DNA of 64,000 nt from JABGQS01 sp963674545 (GCA_963674545.2 CAXXFB010000001.1:558001-622000), one strand, 5' to 3'; shown: positions 24,168 through 33,711, counted from the first letter of the stretch. The notes: generated by a model not told the origin, from the sequence alone. A program made the numbers and translations.

Positions 24168-24867
24168 CTTTCTTTGCTGCCTTTCTTTTATAAAGCTTCA
24201 GACCGACAAATGCAGCCGCGTTGAATATCACGAACATAGATATGAACCTTATGATTATACTTGTTACAAGGTCGAAGAAAAACTGCTCCGGCACCATCAT
24301 GATAAGCACGTCCGTATATGGGTTCAGCAGCCACAGATCGTTAGTAAAAAAAACATGGTGGAACGATGTCCAGAATGTGTTAAAATCAGTTACTGCAAAA
24401 ACAGTCAGTGCCGCCGTAACAACGAGAAACGCTCCAGAAGTTATAAGGAACGACCTGCACAAAACCCTCAGTGCTTTTGCTTTGCTAATTATAAATGCAA
24501 TTATGATAAGAATCGGTGCGACAATAAGACATATCGTTCTGACGTTTCGTGCACCAACGTAAAGCGCTTGAACGTCTACCATATGTGCTTTTTCGCGCTC
24601 TCCGAAGACCTGCTGCTCCACCCCTGCTATTTCTGCCTTAACATCAAGGCTGGGCGCTCTGTCTGCAGTATAGTCGATTAGTACGTCCGTAACATGCTCT
24701 AAATCTCTTTCACTTATTCCTATGCTTTGCGCTGTATCAAGCTTTTTATATTCCTTTTTATAAAAATTGCTGTTAAGTGCAAACATCTCTATGCTGACGA
24801 CCAGCATTGCAATTATTAGCATAATGCTTGCAAGTACGCTGAATAATATTGTGAAAAATCGCTTCAT
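24157..24867 (-). CDS. DUF1461 / TIGR01906 family integral membrane protein
   Basis: 236 residues from the ATG at 24867, chosen for its AAAGGAG site; the frame stays open 6 codons further. A first membrane helix (about 5-27) is followed by an outside segment with the family's conserved block GEREKAHMVDVQALY, then three more helices (about 95-120, 130-150 and 195-220) and a basic tail RKRKAAKK. The family has no known biochemical role that I can state. It overlaps the tsaD start. Confidence 0.7.
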   Translation of the reverse strand: MKRFFTILFSVLASIMLIIAMLVVSIEMFALNSNFYKKEYKKLDTAQSIGISERDLEHVTDVLIDYTADRAPSLDVKAEIAGVEQQVFGEREKAHMVDVQALYVGARNVRTICLIVAPILIIIAFIISKAKALRVLCRSFLITSGAFLVVTAALTVFAVTDFNTFWTSFHHVFFTNDLWLLNPYTDVLIMMVPEQFFFDLVTSIIIRFISMFVIFNAAAFVGLKLYKRKAAKKVEQ

Positions 24868-24889
24868 TTTCGCTCCTTTAACCACATAC

Positions 24890-24914
24890 GAGGCTGCTAT
24901 ATAAAAGCAGCCTC
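24890..24914. repeat. Perfect 9-bp inverted repeat between two membrane-protein genes
   Basis: GAGGCTGCT (24890-24898) pairs with AGCAGCCTC (24906-24914) around a 7-nt loop. No T-run follows on either strand, so it looks more like an mRNA-stabilising or partial-termination hairpin than a full terminator. Confidence 0.55.
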
Positions 24915-24973
24915 ATAATAGTATTAAATGCTATTGTGTTTTAAGCGCTACTTCGATTAATTGTATAAGACAG

Positions 24974-25369
24974 CTATCTCATTCGTTTCAGATCTTCTCT
25001 AAACTTTCGTCTGAACATTACCACATATATAACTATCGTCGGCAAAATAACTATTAAGCCGCCGATATAAGGCCAAAATTCATACATCGGATCTGTAACG
25101 ATAAAGTCTAACACACCCGAAATAACTGCAGCTGGACCTATTATCCATAAAAACTTCTGCAGAAGCTCAGTTGCTTCCTTCTGCATTGATGCAGGATAGT
25201 CTTTTCGGAATGCTGCTCCCTTTCCGGTAATCGCAGAATATATAGCGTAAACACCAGCCGCTACCATAATCAACGAAAACAAGTTGTCGAACATCCCCAT
25301 TTGATTCGTTGTTTCTGCAGCCTCTGTAGCCGCTTCCTCAAGCCCTATCAGGCTAAATAACATGTTCAA
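24974..25369 (-). CDS. Small uncharacterised membrane protein
   Basis: 131 residues with three hydrophobic helices (about 28-46, 72-92 and 97-117) and a basic C-terminus (RRKFREDLKRMR). The start may be the TTG at 25369, with GGGGTG 5 nt before it, or the ATG 2 codons later. I recognise no motif. It begins 10 nt after the cysS stop and so belongs to that transcript. Confidence 0.6.
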   Translation of the reverse strand: MNMLFSLIGLEEAATEAAETTNQMGMFDNLFSLIMVAAGVYAIYSAITGKGAAFRKDYPASMQKEATELLQKFLWIIGPAAVISGVLDFIVTDPMYEFWPYIGGLIVILPTIVIYVVMFRRKFREDLKRMR

Positions 25370-25379
25370 TATTACACCC

Positions 25380-26759
25380 CTATTTTTTATTTATTTTTAC
25401 ACCTTCCGGTGTATCCTTCAGTTCATACCCTAGGTCTTCTATTCTGTCCCTTAGCTCGTCAGCTTTTGCATAATCTTTTTCCTGACGTGCTTTCTGCCGC
25501 TCTTGCGCAAGTCTGCTTACTTCTTCGGGCACAGTTCGTTCTTCCTTTGGCTCTATCCCGAGCACAGCAAGAATTTTATCAAGAGCTTCCAGTGCTTTTC
25601 CTGCACTTTGCCTGTCTTTGTTATCTGTAAATGCAAGATTGACTTCTTTGATATATTCAAATATTGCTCCTATTGCTCCTGCAGTGTTTAGATCGTCATC
25701 CATCTGCTGTGTGAAACGGCTCTCCAGATTGCTTATCATTCCTTCTGTTTCTACCTTCTCATCACTGCCGTTTTCCATTATAAATTTAAGGTTCTCTCTG
25801 CAGGTTTTTACGCGTGTCATAGCTGAAGCAGCCTGTTCGATATGCTCCTCTGAAAAGTTTATTGGGTTCCTGTAATGCGATGAAAGCATAAACAGGCGTA
25901 CGATGCTAAGATCATAGCTTTTTGCAATATCACGAACTGTAAAGAAGTTTCCTTTAGATTTGCTCATCTTCTGGTTGTCAATATTTATATAGCCGTTGTG
26001 CATCCAGTAGTTCGCAAATGTTTTCCCTGTCGCGCCTTCACTCTGTGCTATTTCGTTTTCATGATGCGGAAAAACAAGGTCTTGCCCGCCGCCGTGTATA
26101 TCAAACGTTTCGCCAAGATATTTCATGCTCATAGCGCTGCATTCTATATGCCACCCCGGTCTGCCTTTGCCCCACGGGCTGTCCCATGAGTCTTCACCTT
26201 CTTTTGCTGCTTTCCAGAGCGCAAAATCTTCAGGACTTCTTTTAATGTCTGTTACGTCTATCCTTGCACCAGCCTGTAAGTCTTCCATTGACTGTCCTGA
26301 CAGCTTTCCGTATCCGGGGAAACTGGAAACGTCATAATAAACATCTCCATCCACTTCATATGCATGTCCATTATCAACAAGCTTTTTTACGAGCTTAATT
26401 ATATCTCCAATATGCTTTGTTGCCAAAGGATGATAATCAGCTTTTTTTATTCCCAGTCCCTGCGCATCTTTGTAATATTCGTTAATGAACTTCTGCCCGA
26501 GTTCTGCCAGAGTTACGCCTTCTTTCTGCGCCCGTGCTATCATCTTATCATCCACATCAGTAAAATTCTGAACAAAAGTAACATCATATCCGATATACTC
26601 TAAATATCTCCTTAAAGTATCGAATATAATAAACGGTCTTGCGTTGCCTATATGAAAGAAATCGTATACAGTAGGCCCGCAGGCATATATCTTCGCTTTC
26701 CCCTGCTCTACCGGTACGAATTCCTGTTTACTCTTCGTCATCGTGTTATAAATCTTCAA
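25380..26759 (-). CDS. cysS: Cysteinyl-tRNA synthetase
   Basis: 459 residues, normal length. The HIGH motif is HIGN in VYDFFHIGNARP, KMSKS is intact in KMSKSKGNF, and zinc ligands appear in YACGPT and HIECSAM. A TTG start is well supported: an AAGGATG site lies upstream and MKIYNTMTKSKQEF aligns with the usual N-terminus. It charges tRNA-Cys. The upstream region has a promoter but no T-box features. Confidence 0.96.
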   Translation of the reverse strand: MKIYNTMTKSKQEFVPVEQGKAKIYACGPTVYDFFHIGNARPFIIFDTLRRYLEYIGYDVTFVQNFTDVDDKMIARAQKEGVTLAELGQKFINEYYKDAQGLGIKKADYHPLATKHIGDIIKLVKKLVDNGHAYEVDGDVYYDVSSFPGYGKLSGQSMEDLQAGARIDVTDIKRSPEDFALWKAAKEGEDSWDSPWGKGRPGWHIECSAMSMKYLGETFDIHGGGQDLVFPHHENEIAQSEGATGKTFANYWMHNGYINIDNQKMSKSKGNFFTVRDIAKSYDLSIVRLFMLSSHYRNPINFSEEHIEQAASAMTRVKTCRENLKFIMENGSDEKVETEGMISNLESRFTQQMDDDLNTAGAIGAIFEYIKEVNLAFTDNKDRQSAGKALEALDKILAVLGIEPKEERTVPEEVSRLAQERQKARQEKDYAKADELRDRIEDLGYELKDTPEGVKINKK

Positions 26760-26819
26760 TGTAAGTCATCCTTATTTAGTTAATAGTATAAAGCCTGTTG
26801 TTAACCGCTTCTGAACTGC

Positions 26820-26849
26820 AGTATACAGGAAAAACACTCGTTTAGTCAA
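26820..26849 (-). promoter_or_regulatory. Sigma-A promoter of cysS
   Basis: Minus-strand -35 TTGACT (26844-26849), 18-nt spacer, -10 TATACT (26820-26825). The leader is about 55 nt. Confidence 0.65.
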
Positions 26850-26939
26850 ATCGGTTATTTGCGCTTTTTTCAATAAGAGCACCAGAGGAAATTCCGCCGA
26901 TGCTCTTCGCAACCATATTGTTACATTAATACATATATA

Positions 26940-28106
26940 TTATCTGAAATCACCTTTGTTTTTCTTCCTGCGCAGGAACGGAGGGATATCAAGATCGTTG
27001 CTTGTGTCAGTTAGTTCACCTAGGGACGGCTCTTTTCTTCCGGGCTTAACATCTACAAAGAGATCCTCATCATCATTTGCTGAATCAAAACCAAATTCAA
27101 GCTCTCCCGGTTGTTTAAGTTCCTCTCTTACAGCCGGTCTTGGCCTTTTTACAGCATCAAAGCCGGTCGCAATCACTGTGATGCGTACTTCGTCCTCTAA
27201 AGTATCGTCTGTATCTGCACCAAAGAAGATATTCGCATCCGGGTCTGCTGCCTGTCTTATTAGGTTTGCAGCTTCCTCAATCTCCAGCAGCCCCATGCTT
27301 GGGTCTCCCGTTACGTTATAGAGTATTCCACGAGCTCCCTCTATACTTGTGTCTAGCAGCGGACTCTGAATAGCCTGTTTTGCAGCGTCCATTGTTTTAT
27401 TGTCACCATAGCCAACGCCTATACCCATATGAGCAACGCCTCTCTCCATCATAACTGTTTTTACATCAGCAAAATCGAGATTGACAAGCGCAGGTTTTAC
27501 GATCAGGTCGGTTATGCCCTGTATGCCCTGCCTAAGCACATCGTCTGCAACACGGAAAGCCTCCAGCATTGAAGTGCCCTTGCCTATAACCTGAAGCAGC
27601 TTGTCGTTCGGTATGGTAACTATAGTATCAACATTATCGCTGAGGTTTTCATGTCCTTCCTTTGCTCTTGTAAGGCGCTGACCTCCTTCGAACATAAACG
27701 GCATAGTGACCACAGCCACAACGAGTATTCCCTTCTGCCTGGCAAGCTCTGCAACTATAGGCGAAGCACCAGTTCCGGTTCCGCCTCCAAGCCCTGCAGC
27801 TATATAAACAAGATTGGCTCCTTCAACCATTGCGCTCAATTCGTCAATGCTCTCTTCAGCCGCACGTTTTCCGATCACAGGGTCTCCGCCGACGCCAAGC
27901 CCGCACGTCAGCTTTTCTCCTATCTGTATCTTGTTTTTTGCTTTTGACAAAAGCAACGCCTGTTTATCTGTGTTGACGGCATAGAATTCAGCCCCTGTAA
28001 GCCCGTGTGAAATCATACGGTTAACAGCGTTGTTGCCTGCTCCGCCTATGCCTATAACTTTTATCTTAGCAATGCTGTCCTGTTCAATATCAATTTCTAA
28101 TGGCAT
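26940..28106 (-). CDS. ftsZ: Cell division tubulin FtsZ
   Basis: 388 residues. The nucleotide-binding region shows GIGGAGNNAVNRM and the tubulin signature GGGTGTGASPI; the T7 loop includes NLDFADVKT. A variable acidic linker (about 320-365) leads to the conserved C-terminal peptide DLDIPPFLRRK, the docking site for FtsA, SepF and ZapA-type partners. It forms the Z ring. It is the last gene of the dcw cluster, 60 nt after ftsA. Confidence 0.98.
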   Translation of the reverse strand: MPLEIDIEQDSIAKIKVIGIGGAGNNAVNRMISHGLTGAEFYAVNTDKQALLLSKAKNKIQIGEKLTCGLGVGGDPVIGKRAAEESIDELSAMVEGANLVYIAAGLGGGTGTGASPIVAELARQKGILVVAVVTMPFMFEGGQRLTRAKEGHENLSDNVDTIVTIPNDKLLQVIGKGTSMLEAFRVADDVLRQGIQGITDLIVKPALVNLDFADVKTVMMERGVAHMGIGVGYGDNKTMDAAKQAIQSPLLDTSIEGARGILYNVTGDPSMGLLEIEEAANLIRQAADPDANIFFGADTDDTLEDEVRITVIATGFDAVKRPRPAVREELKQPGELEFGFDSANDDEDLFVDVKPGRKEPSLGELTDTSNDLDIPPFLRRKKNKGDFR

Positions 28107-28166
28107 AAAATCCCCCTTTTATTAGCAAGAGTTAATGATTATTCTTTGCTATAAACTTGCTCCTGT

Positions 28167-29315
28167 TCAGCGTTTACCGGCGCTTTCTTCACTGCTGTGT
28201 TCGTTCTCGAATACATAATCGAGCAGTCCAAGTACAGTGTAATAGTTAGGTGTAGACAGCTGCGGAGCCTGAATATTCGTCAGCCTCACCTGACGCTTTA
28301 AGTACTTTTGCAGTATGTCTCTTGAGCCTCTCATCATAGCTAAGCCGCCGCCCGTAAGAAAGACCCTTGTTCTTCTCGCAATGGTGACAGGGCTTTGCTC
28401 GAACGCTCTGTTGATGAGATGGCACAGATGCTCTACCCTTGCTTCTATTATCTCCGAAACATGATTGTGGTTAAACTTTTCCATTTTGCCCTCACTGTTC
28501 TTTGCAAAATCGAAAAGCTTCTCGCTGCCCGTGCTCAGTCCAAACGAATACCGTCTTTTTATCTGCTCCGCCAAATCTACATCAGTGTTTAGAACAAGCG
28601 CGAGGTCGTTCGCAATCTGCATTCCTCCCACACCGATAGTCTTATTATATACAATTGCGTCGCCATATACAACTGTAACATTCGTATCAAAATATCCTAT
28701 ATTTAGCAGCACCGCACTATTATCCCGCTCCTGTGTCGGGACTATAAACAGGCTTTCTGCCAGCATTTCAGGTATAAGCGCCTTGACTTCCACTCCAAGC
28801 GTTTTCATAACCTTCGTTATGTTAACTATGAAGCTCTTATGTGCAAGCACAAAAGATATCTTTCCCCTAATCCTTACAGACTTGTTGCCTATAACATCTA
28901 TGTAATGTTTCTGGTCATCCAATACAAAGAATATAGGTGTACTGCTGACCACACTATATTTCGTCTCGACTGCAAATGTGTCTGCATCCTGTATCAGTCT
29001 TTCAATGTCGCCTCTGGAAACTACTCCTCTTCTTGTTTCGATATTTCCGCTTCTGCATACCACCTTGCTGAACGCTCCTGGTACACCGACATAAATCTCC
29101 TTTACTCTCTTCCTTGCCTTTTTCTCCGCTATCATCAAAGCTTTTGCCGTTGCTTCTTCCACATTAGACGGCCTTACCCATCTTCCCTGCTTGAAACCTT
29201 CGTATTTAGACTCTCCCGAGCCAAGCACTTCAAAACGTCCTACCGATTTCTCTCGTCCAATTACACATACGATCTTGGACGTACCAAATTCGATAGCAGC
29301 CGCAATGTTTCTCAT
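28167..29315 (-). CDS. ftsA: Cell division actin-like protein FtsA (short form)
   Basis: 382 residues, shorter than the usual 410-440. The actin-like ATPase core is present: AIEFGTSKIVCVIG at the N-terminus, a 1C domain (about 85-165), GVGGMQIANDLA and FLTGGGLAMMRG. The protein ends LLDYVFENEHSSEESAGKR, an acidic tail with no sign of the basic-hydrophobic amphipathic helix that normally tethers FtsA to the membrane. FtsA anchors FtsZ and signals to FtsQLB/FtsW. It has its own promoter upstream and precedes ftsZ. Confidence 0.88.
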   Translation of the reverse strand: MRNIAAAIEFGTSKIVCVIGREKSVGRFEVLGSGESKYEGFKQGRWVRPSNVEEATAKALMIAEKKARKRVKEIYVGVPGAFSKVVCRSGNIETRRGVVSRGDIERLIQDADTFAVETKYSVVSSTPIFFVLDDQKHYIDVIGNKSVRIRGKISFVLAHKSFIVNITKVMKTLGVEVKALIPEMLAESLFIVPTQERDNSAVLLNIGYFDTNVTVVYGDAIVYNKTIGVGGMQIANDLALVLNTDVDLAEQIKRRYSFGLSTGSEKLFDFAKNSEGKMEKFNHNHVSEIIEARVEHLCHLINRAFEQSPVTIARRTRVFLTGGGLAMMRGSRDILQKYLKRQVRLTNIQAPQLSTPNYYTVLGLLDYVFENEHSSEESAGKR

Positions 29316-29388
29316 ATCAAATCAACGTTTCCCCTCAAAAGAACTTTATCAGCAATCAGGAAGATATGCATATAGAACTCCATATTCT

Positions 29389-29416
29389 ATAATACCATGT
29401 TTACAACAAATAACAA
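29389..29416 (-). promoter_or_regulatory. Probable ftsA-ftsZ promoter
   Basis: Minus-strand -35 TTGTTA (29411-29416), 16-nt spacer, -10 TATTAT (29389-29394) with TGG directly upstream (extended). This would let ftsAZ be expressed apart from the long wall-synthesis transcript. Confidence 0.5.
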
Positions 29417-29426
29417 TAGATTTAAC

Positions 29427-30131
29427 CTAATTTTCACGGTAATAAGCACTTGTAACCGCAGACACATCCAGTATCCCGGCAGTGTCACCACGTGAGCTCA
29501 ACTCTTCAATAGTTGCCTGTGCAAGCCGTAGTTTATCACCAAGCTGCGTATCGTCACCAAGTTCTATGCTCATCCCCTGCTTTGTTTCAAGAACTATGTT
29601 TGCCGCAAAAGAAACGTCAATTTTTTCAATATCCATCTCCCTTCCTTCAAGTTCGATTATCACTTTTTTTGCTACTTCCAGCAAAAACTTGTCTGCGCAT
29701 CCTATAGTTTTGCCGACTTCGAAAACGTCCGCTTTAAGCCCCGTTATCACCGGCAAATCCGCATTCTCTGTCTGCTCCGCCCTAAGTACTACACATTCCT
29801 CGTCTATAGCAAGCAGAACATCACCATTCTCAACATACGCGGCGATCTCTCTCTGCTGCACAGTGATAATTATCTTATCCGGATAAACTTTCTTTACCTC
29901 GACAGGTTTAAGCCATGGTTCTTCTTCGATAATTTTATATGCAGCCTTTGTGTCCGAAAAGAATATGCTCTTTCCTTCCTCCAGTCCGCATATAGAGCGT
30001 ATATAATCGTGTGGAGCGCTTCCTTCTATTATTATACTCCTTACAGTGAACAGCTGATAACACACAAAAAGCAGCGCAGAAGCAAGCAGAAGAATAACGA
30101 CTATTACAAATACTCTTTTCTTTTTGTTCAT
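29427..30131 (-). CDS. ftsQ: Cell division protein FtsQ/DivIB
   Basis: 234 residues: a short basic cytoplasmic end (MNKKKR), one membrane helix (about 7-29), a POTRA domain starting FTVRSIIIEGS, and a beta domain with YPDKIIITVQQREIAAYV and LPVITGL. With FtsL and FtsB it links the Z ring to septal wall synthesis. The start overlaps the ftsW stop by 4 nt. Confidence 0.9.
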   Translation of the reverse strand: MNKKKRVFVIVVILLLASALLFVCYQLFTVRSIIIEGSAPHDYIRSICGLEEGKSIFFSDTKAAYKIIEEEPWLKPVEVKKVYPDKIIITVQQREIAAYVENGDVLLAIDEECVVLRAEQTENADLPVITGLKADVFEVGKTIGCADKFLLEVAKKVIIELEGREMDIEKIDVSFAANIVLETKQGMSIELGDDTQLGDKLRLAQATIEELSSRGDTAGILDVSAVTSAYYREN

Positions 30132-31300
30132 GCCGTCTTTGCCTTTCCTTTGCTTACAGCAGCTTTTTTATCTGCCGTCTTTGTTATACCTGCCTGCTTT
30201 GATATGTTTAGAAGTATGCCTATCTCCGCCATAAAAACAATGAGTGAAGTCCTTCCTGCGCTTATAAACGGCAGAGCAACACCAGTCGCAGGAACAAGGC
30301 CCACAACCACACCGACATTTATAAACACCTGTACTGCGATAAGCACGGTTATCCCCGTCGCCAGCATAGTTCCAAAATCGTTAGGAGCACGAAGTGCGAT
30401 CCTGATACCCCTCCATATCAGCAACCCGAAAACCGCTATCAGCAGTATCCCCCCAATATACCCGAGCTCTTCAACTATTATTGCAAATATAAAATCCGAT
30501 TCACCATACGGCAGATATAAGAACTTCTGTCTCGAGTTACCAAGGCCTCTTCCGAAAAGCCCGCCCGATGCTATAGAGTAAAGCGATTGTACAAATTGAT
30601 ATGATTTGTTATCTGCGTATTCCCACGGATTCAAGAAGGCGGCTATCCTGCTCATTCTGTAATCAGAACTTATCATAATAAGCGAACCTGCACTAAGTCC
30701 AGCCACACCCATTATCGTAAACTGCAGTACGCTGGCTCCTCCAACCAGCATCATCGCAAATATCAGAAGAGCTATCGTTACTATAGCGCTGAAATTCGGC
30801 TGAAAAACGAGCAGAACAGCGCAGACAGCAAGAAGAACAAGGTATGGCAGCATCCCGTATTTGAACTGCTTCATTTTTTCTTTGTTTATGGACATTCCGG
30901 CAGCACAGAATATTATAATTGCTAGTTTTAATATTTCTACAGGTTGTATAGATATAACCTTTAAATTCAGCCAGCGCTTAGAACCGTTTATCTCCATTCC
31001 TATTCCGGGTATGAAAACGAGAACCATCAACAGCAAGCTGAATCCCAGCAGCCAAAATCTTATTTTTTTCAGCTTGTTGAAGTCGATAAAAGACAAGATT
31101 ATCATGATAACAAGACCAACGGCGGCCCCGCCTATCTGTCTCCAAAAATAAAAGTAACCGTCATAATCTGTGTTGGAACTGTTTGCGGCATAATAAAAAC
31201 TCGCAGAAAAAACCATGATAATACCGAAAAGCACAAGTATTATCGTCAAAACGAGCAGCAAATAATCGAAGTTATGCCCCTGCTTCTGCGACTTCCCCAT
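30128..31300 (-). CDS. ftsW: Peptidoglycan polymerase FtsW (SEDS family)
   Basis: 390 residues. The ATG at 31300 (MGKSQKQGHNF) is preferred because TGAGGA lies 8 nt upstream; a GTG 5 codons earlier is also in frame. About ten helices are visible. SEDS hallmarks are NGSKRWLNL and the catalytic Asp region GESDFIFAIIVEELG, which keeps the Asp. The usual QPSE motif is QPVE here. It polymerises glycan strands from lipid II at the septum and normally works with a class B PBP; the cognate PBP in this cluster has lost its transpeptidase motifs. Confidence 0.93.
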   Translation of the reverse strand: MGKSQKQGHNFDYLLLVLTIILVLFGIIMVFSASFYYAANSSNTDYDGYFYFWRQIGGAAVGLVIMIILSFIDFNKLKKIRFWLLGFSLLLMVLVFIPGIGMEINGSKRWLNLKVISIQPVEILKLAIIIFCAAGMSINKEKMKQFKYGMLPYLVLLAVCAVLLVFQPNFSAIVTIALLIFAMMLVGGASVLQFTIMGVAGLSAGSLIMISSDYRMSRIAAFLNPWEYADNKSYQFVQSLYSIASGGLFGRGLGNSRQKFLYLPYGESDFIFAIIVEELGYIGGILLIAVFGLLIWRGIRIALRAPNDFGTMLATGITVLIAVQVFINVGVVVGLVPATGVALPFISAGRTSLIVFMAEIGILLNISKQAGITKTADKKAAVSKGKAKTA

Positions 31301-31331
31301 AGACCGATTCCTCACAAATCAACCGGATACG

Positions 31332-32678
31332 CTAAAACGAGTTTACAATTTTTTTAAATACCGTTCCCCGGTGTTCAAAGTTGTCAAACATGTCATAGCT
31401 TGCGCATGCGGGCGAAAGAAGTACATTCCAACCTCTGCTGGCAATCTTTCTTGCAATTTGTACAGCCTCTTCAAAGCTATCAGCAGTTTGAATATTATCA
31501 AACCCTGCTGTTTTTGCATCTCTGACAATGTTCGCCTTCGTTTCTCCTATAGCAACTACGGCCTTGATGTTCTCTCCAAAACCGCTTAGCATAGCTACAA
31601 AACTGTTCTTTTTTTCCGAGCCTCCCAGTATTATAACCGTGGGCCTTGCCATGGCACGTGCCGCATACATCGAAGCGTCCGGGTTTGTCGCCTTAGAGTC
31701 GTTTATATATCTTATGCCTTCAAACTCTCTGACGAACTCAATCCTGTGTTCAACACCCGAAAACTCCCTCAGCGTTTCTGCAATAATTCTCTCGTCAATT
31801 CCATAGCACCTTGCCATTGCACATGCAGCCAGCGCATTTTCAAGATTGTGGACTCCGGGTATCTTTACCTCGTCAGCCCCGCATATCTTATGCAGCCCGT
31901 CATCTTCAGCACTTACGATCATTCCGTCTTTTACGAAAACTCCGCTTTCAAGTTGTTCTTTTCTTGAGAATAACACAACTCTAGACGCCGGCTCATCCTT
32001 CATTGCTCTAGTTATATCATTGTCATAATTAAGAATACAGAAATCCTGCTCTGTCTGGTTCTCGAATACCCTTTTTTTTGCGGCAATATATTTTCCCATT
32101 GTGCCGAATCTATCGAGATGGTCTTCAGTTATATTTAAAACTGCGCACACATGCGGCCGAAAATCAGCTATCATTTCAACCTGAAGCGCTGCCGTTTCCG
32201 ACACAATAACGTCGCCTTTTTTTGTATGCTGTACTTCTCCGGCAATGGGTATTCCCATGTTCCCAAGCACATGTGTACTTATCCCGGCATTTTTAAATAT
32301 CTCACCTGTTAAAATAGTAGTAGTCGTCTTGCCGTTTGTTCCGGTTATCGACACGAATTCGGCTTCGGTGAACATAAAGCCCAGTTCCTGCTCTCCTATA
32401 ACCTTTTTGCCTTCCTCTACTGCTTTTTGTACGAATCCCAGCGCTGTCGGTACACCCGGGCTCAGTACCATCATATCATATCGCAAATCTTCAGGGTTTT
32501 TGCCGAAAGCAAAAACTGCACGATTATTGAATTCGTCAAAAGTGCCCGGCACAAATTTATCTAAGCTTTTAGCATCATAAAGTATTACATCTGCGCCTTT
32601 GTCAAGGAGCAACCGCGCACTGGCGATGCCGCTTTTTGCCATACCAACTACTATTACCGTTTTACCGTTAAGCTCCAT
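31332..32678 (-). CDS. murD: UDP-N-acetylmuramoyl-L-alanine:D-glutamate ligase
   Basis: 448 residues. An N-terminal UDP-binding Rossmann part (VVGMAKSGIASARLL) is followed by the ATP site GTNGKTTT and the Mur ligase motifs NITEDHLDRFG and NDSKATNPDA. It adds the D-Glu that MurI makes to UMAG in the cytoplasm. It lies 9 nt after mraY. Confidence 0.96.
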   Translation of the reverse strand: MELNGKTVIVVGMAKSGIASARLLLDKGADVILYDAKSLDKFVPGTFDEFNNRAVFAFGKNPEDLRYDMMVLSPGVPTALGFVQKAVEEGKKVIGEQELGFMFTEAEFVSITGTNGKTTTTILTGEIFKNAGISTHVLGNMGIPIAGEVQHTKKGDVIVSETAALQVEMIADFRPHVCAVLNITEDHLDRFGTMGKYIAAKKRVFENQTEQDFCILNYDNDITRAMKDEPASRVVLFSRKEQLESGVFVKDGMIVSAEDDGLHKICGADEVKIPGVHNLENALAACAMARCYGIDERIIAETLREFSGVEHRIEFVREFEGIRYINDSKATNPDASMYAARAMARPTVIILGGSEKKNSFVAMLSGFGENIKAVVAIGETKANIVRDAKTAGFDNIQTADSFEEAVQIARKIASRGWNVLLSPACASYDMFDNFEHRGTVFKKIVNSF

Positions 32679-32687
32679 ACTTTTCCT

Positions 32688-33695
32688 CTAATATACCGCT
32701 ATGATACCAATAACACACAGTATAAATGTTATCATCGTGTAGAAAGTAACTATCTTTGTTTCCGGCACTCCCTTTAACTCATAATGATGATGAAGCGGCG
32801 CCATTTTAAATATACGCTTCTTTCTCGTTTTGTATGAGCCTACCTGCAGCACTACTGATATCGAAGATGCAAGGAACATAAACCCTGTTATTATAAGCAG
32901 CAGCTGCATTCTGGAAATGATAGCTATTGCGGAAAAAGCGCCTCCAAGCGCAAAAGCTCCCGTATCACCCATGAATACCTTAGCCGGGAAGGTATTGAAC
33001 CGCAGAAATCCAAGACATGCTCCTGCCAGCGCCGCTGAAAAAAGCATCATGTTTTTCATGCCGTCCTGCATCTGTGCGGAAAAGCCCTTTTGTGCTGCAG
33101 CGAAAAGCCCGAAGAATATAACTGCGTATGCGGCTGCATTGACGAGACTTACGCTTGATGCCAGTCCGTCCAGGCCATCTGTCAGATTAACGCTGTTTAC
33201 AATAAGGACTACAGCTATTGTCGTAAACGGGATATACCAGAATCCTAAATCCCATTCTAAGCTTGTAAACGGCACTATGAGCTTAGAGCCTATACCTGTG
33301 TTGTAGTACGCTATAAGAGAAACCGCTGCTGCAATAGCAAACTGTATTATCAGCTTCTGATAGGCCTTCAGTCCCAGTGAACGCTTGCGCACAACGATTA
33401 TCATATCGTCGATCAGCCCAATTATACCGAAAAGCAGAGTAAGTCCGAGCGCTATCCAGATATAGTCGAGGCTGCCTCTTGCAAACACGAAAACTCCGAC
33501 AAGCAGTGCAAGCATAATGATTACGCCGCCCATCGTCGGTGTTCCTGCCTTCGAAAGATGAGTCTTTGGTCCGTCATCCCTTATCTGCTGCCCCATATTT
33601 AGCCTTTTCAGCAAAGGAACCAGTATGTAACCAAAAATAAGGGCAGCTGCAAACGCTGCAAGCAGCGCATAGGCCGCATATGCCATTTCTCCCAT
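32688..33695 (-). CDS. mraY: Phospho-N-acetylmuramoyl-pentapeptide transferase
   Basis: 335 residues with ten hydrophobic helices. Diagnostic loops are TPTMGG, GLIDDMIIVVRKRSLGL with the Asp pair, NSVNLTDGLDGLA and APLHHHYELKG. It forms lipid I at the inner face of the membrane. MurE lies directly upstream; murF, usually found between murE and mraY, is not here. Confidence 0.96.
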   Translation of the reverse strand: MGEMAYAAYALLAAFAAALIFGYILVPLLKRLNMGQQIRDDGPKTHLSKAGTPTMGGVIIMLALLVGVFVFARGSLDYIWIALGLTLLFGIIGLIDDMIIVVRKRSLGLKAYQKLIIQFAIAAAVSLIAYYNTGIGSKLIVPFTSLEWDLGFWYIPFTTIAVVLIVNSVNLTDGLDGLASSVSLVNAAAYAVIFFGLFAAAQKGFSAQMQDGMKNMMLFSAALAGACLGFLRFNTFPAKVFMGDTGAFALGGAFSAIAIISRMQLLLIITGFMFLASSISVVLQVGSYKTRKKRIFKMAPLHHHYELKGVPETKIVTFYTMITFILCVIGIIAVY

Positions 33696-33711
33696 AAGTA
33701 TACTCCGTTAA

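Noticed and set aside
26842..26916. A 24-codon minus-strand reading frame (ATG to TAA) between ftsZ and cysS, with an AAGAGCA/TGCTCTT inverted repeat inside it
   Set aside because: There is no ribosome site, it overlaps the cysS -35 region and I recognise no small-protein family. The repeat has no T-run, so it is not a terminator either. It is left out as probable chance.
26760..26940. A T-box leader for cysS
   Set aside because: The leader is only about 55 nt after the promoter and shows no T-box sequence or terminator/anti-terminator pair.
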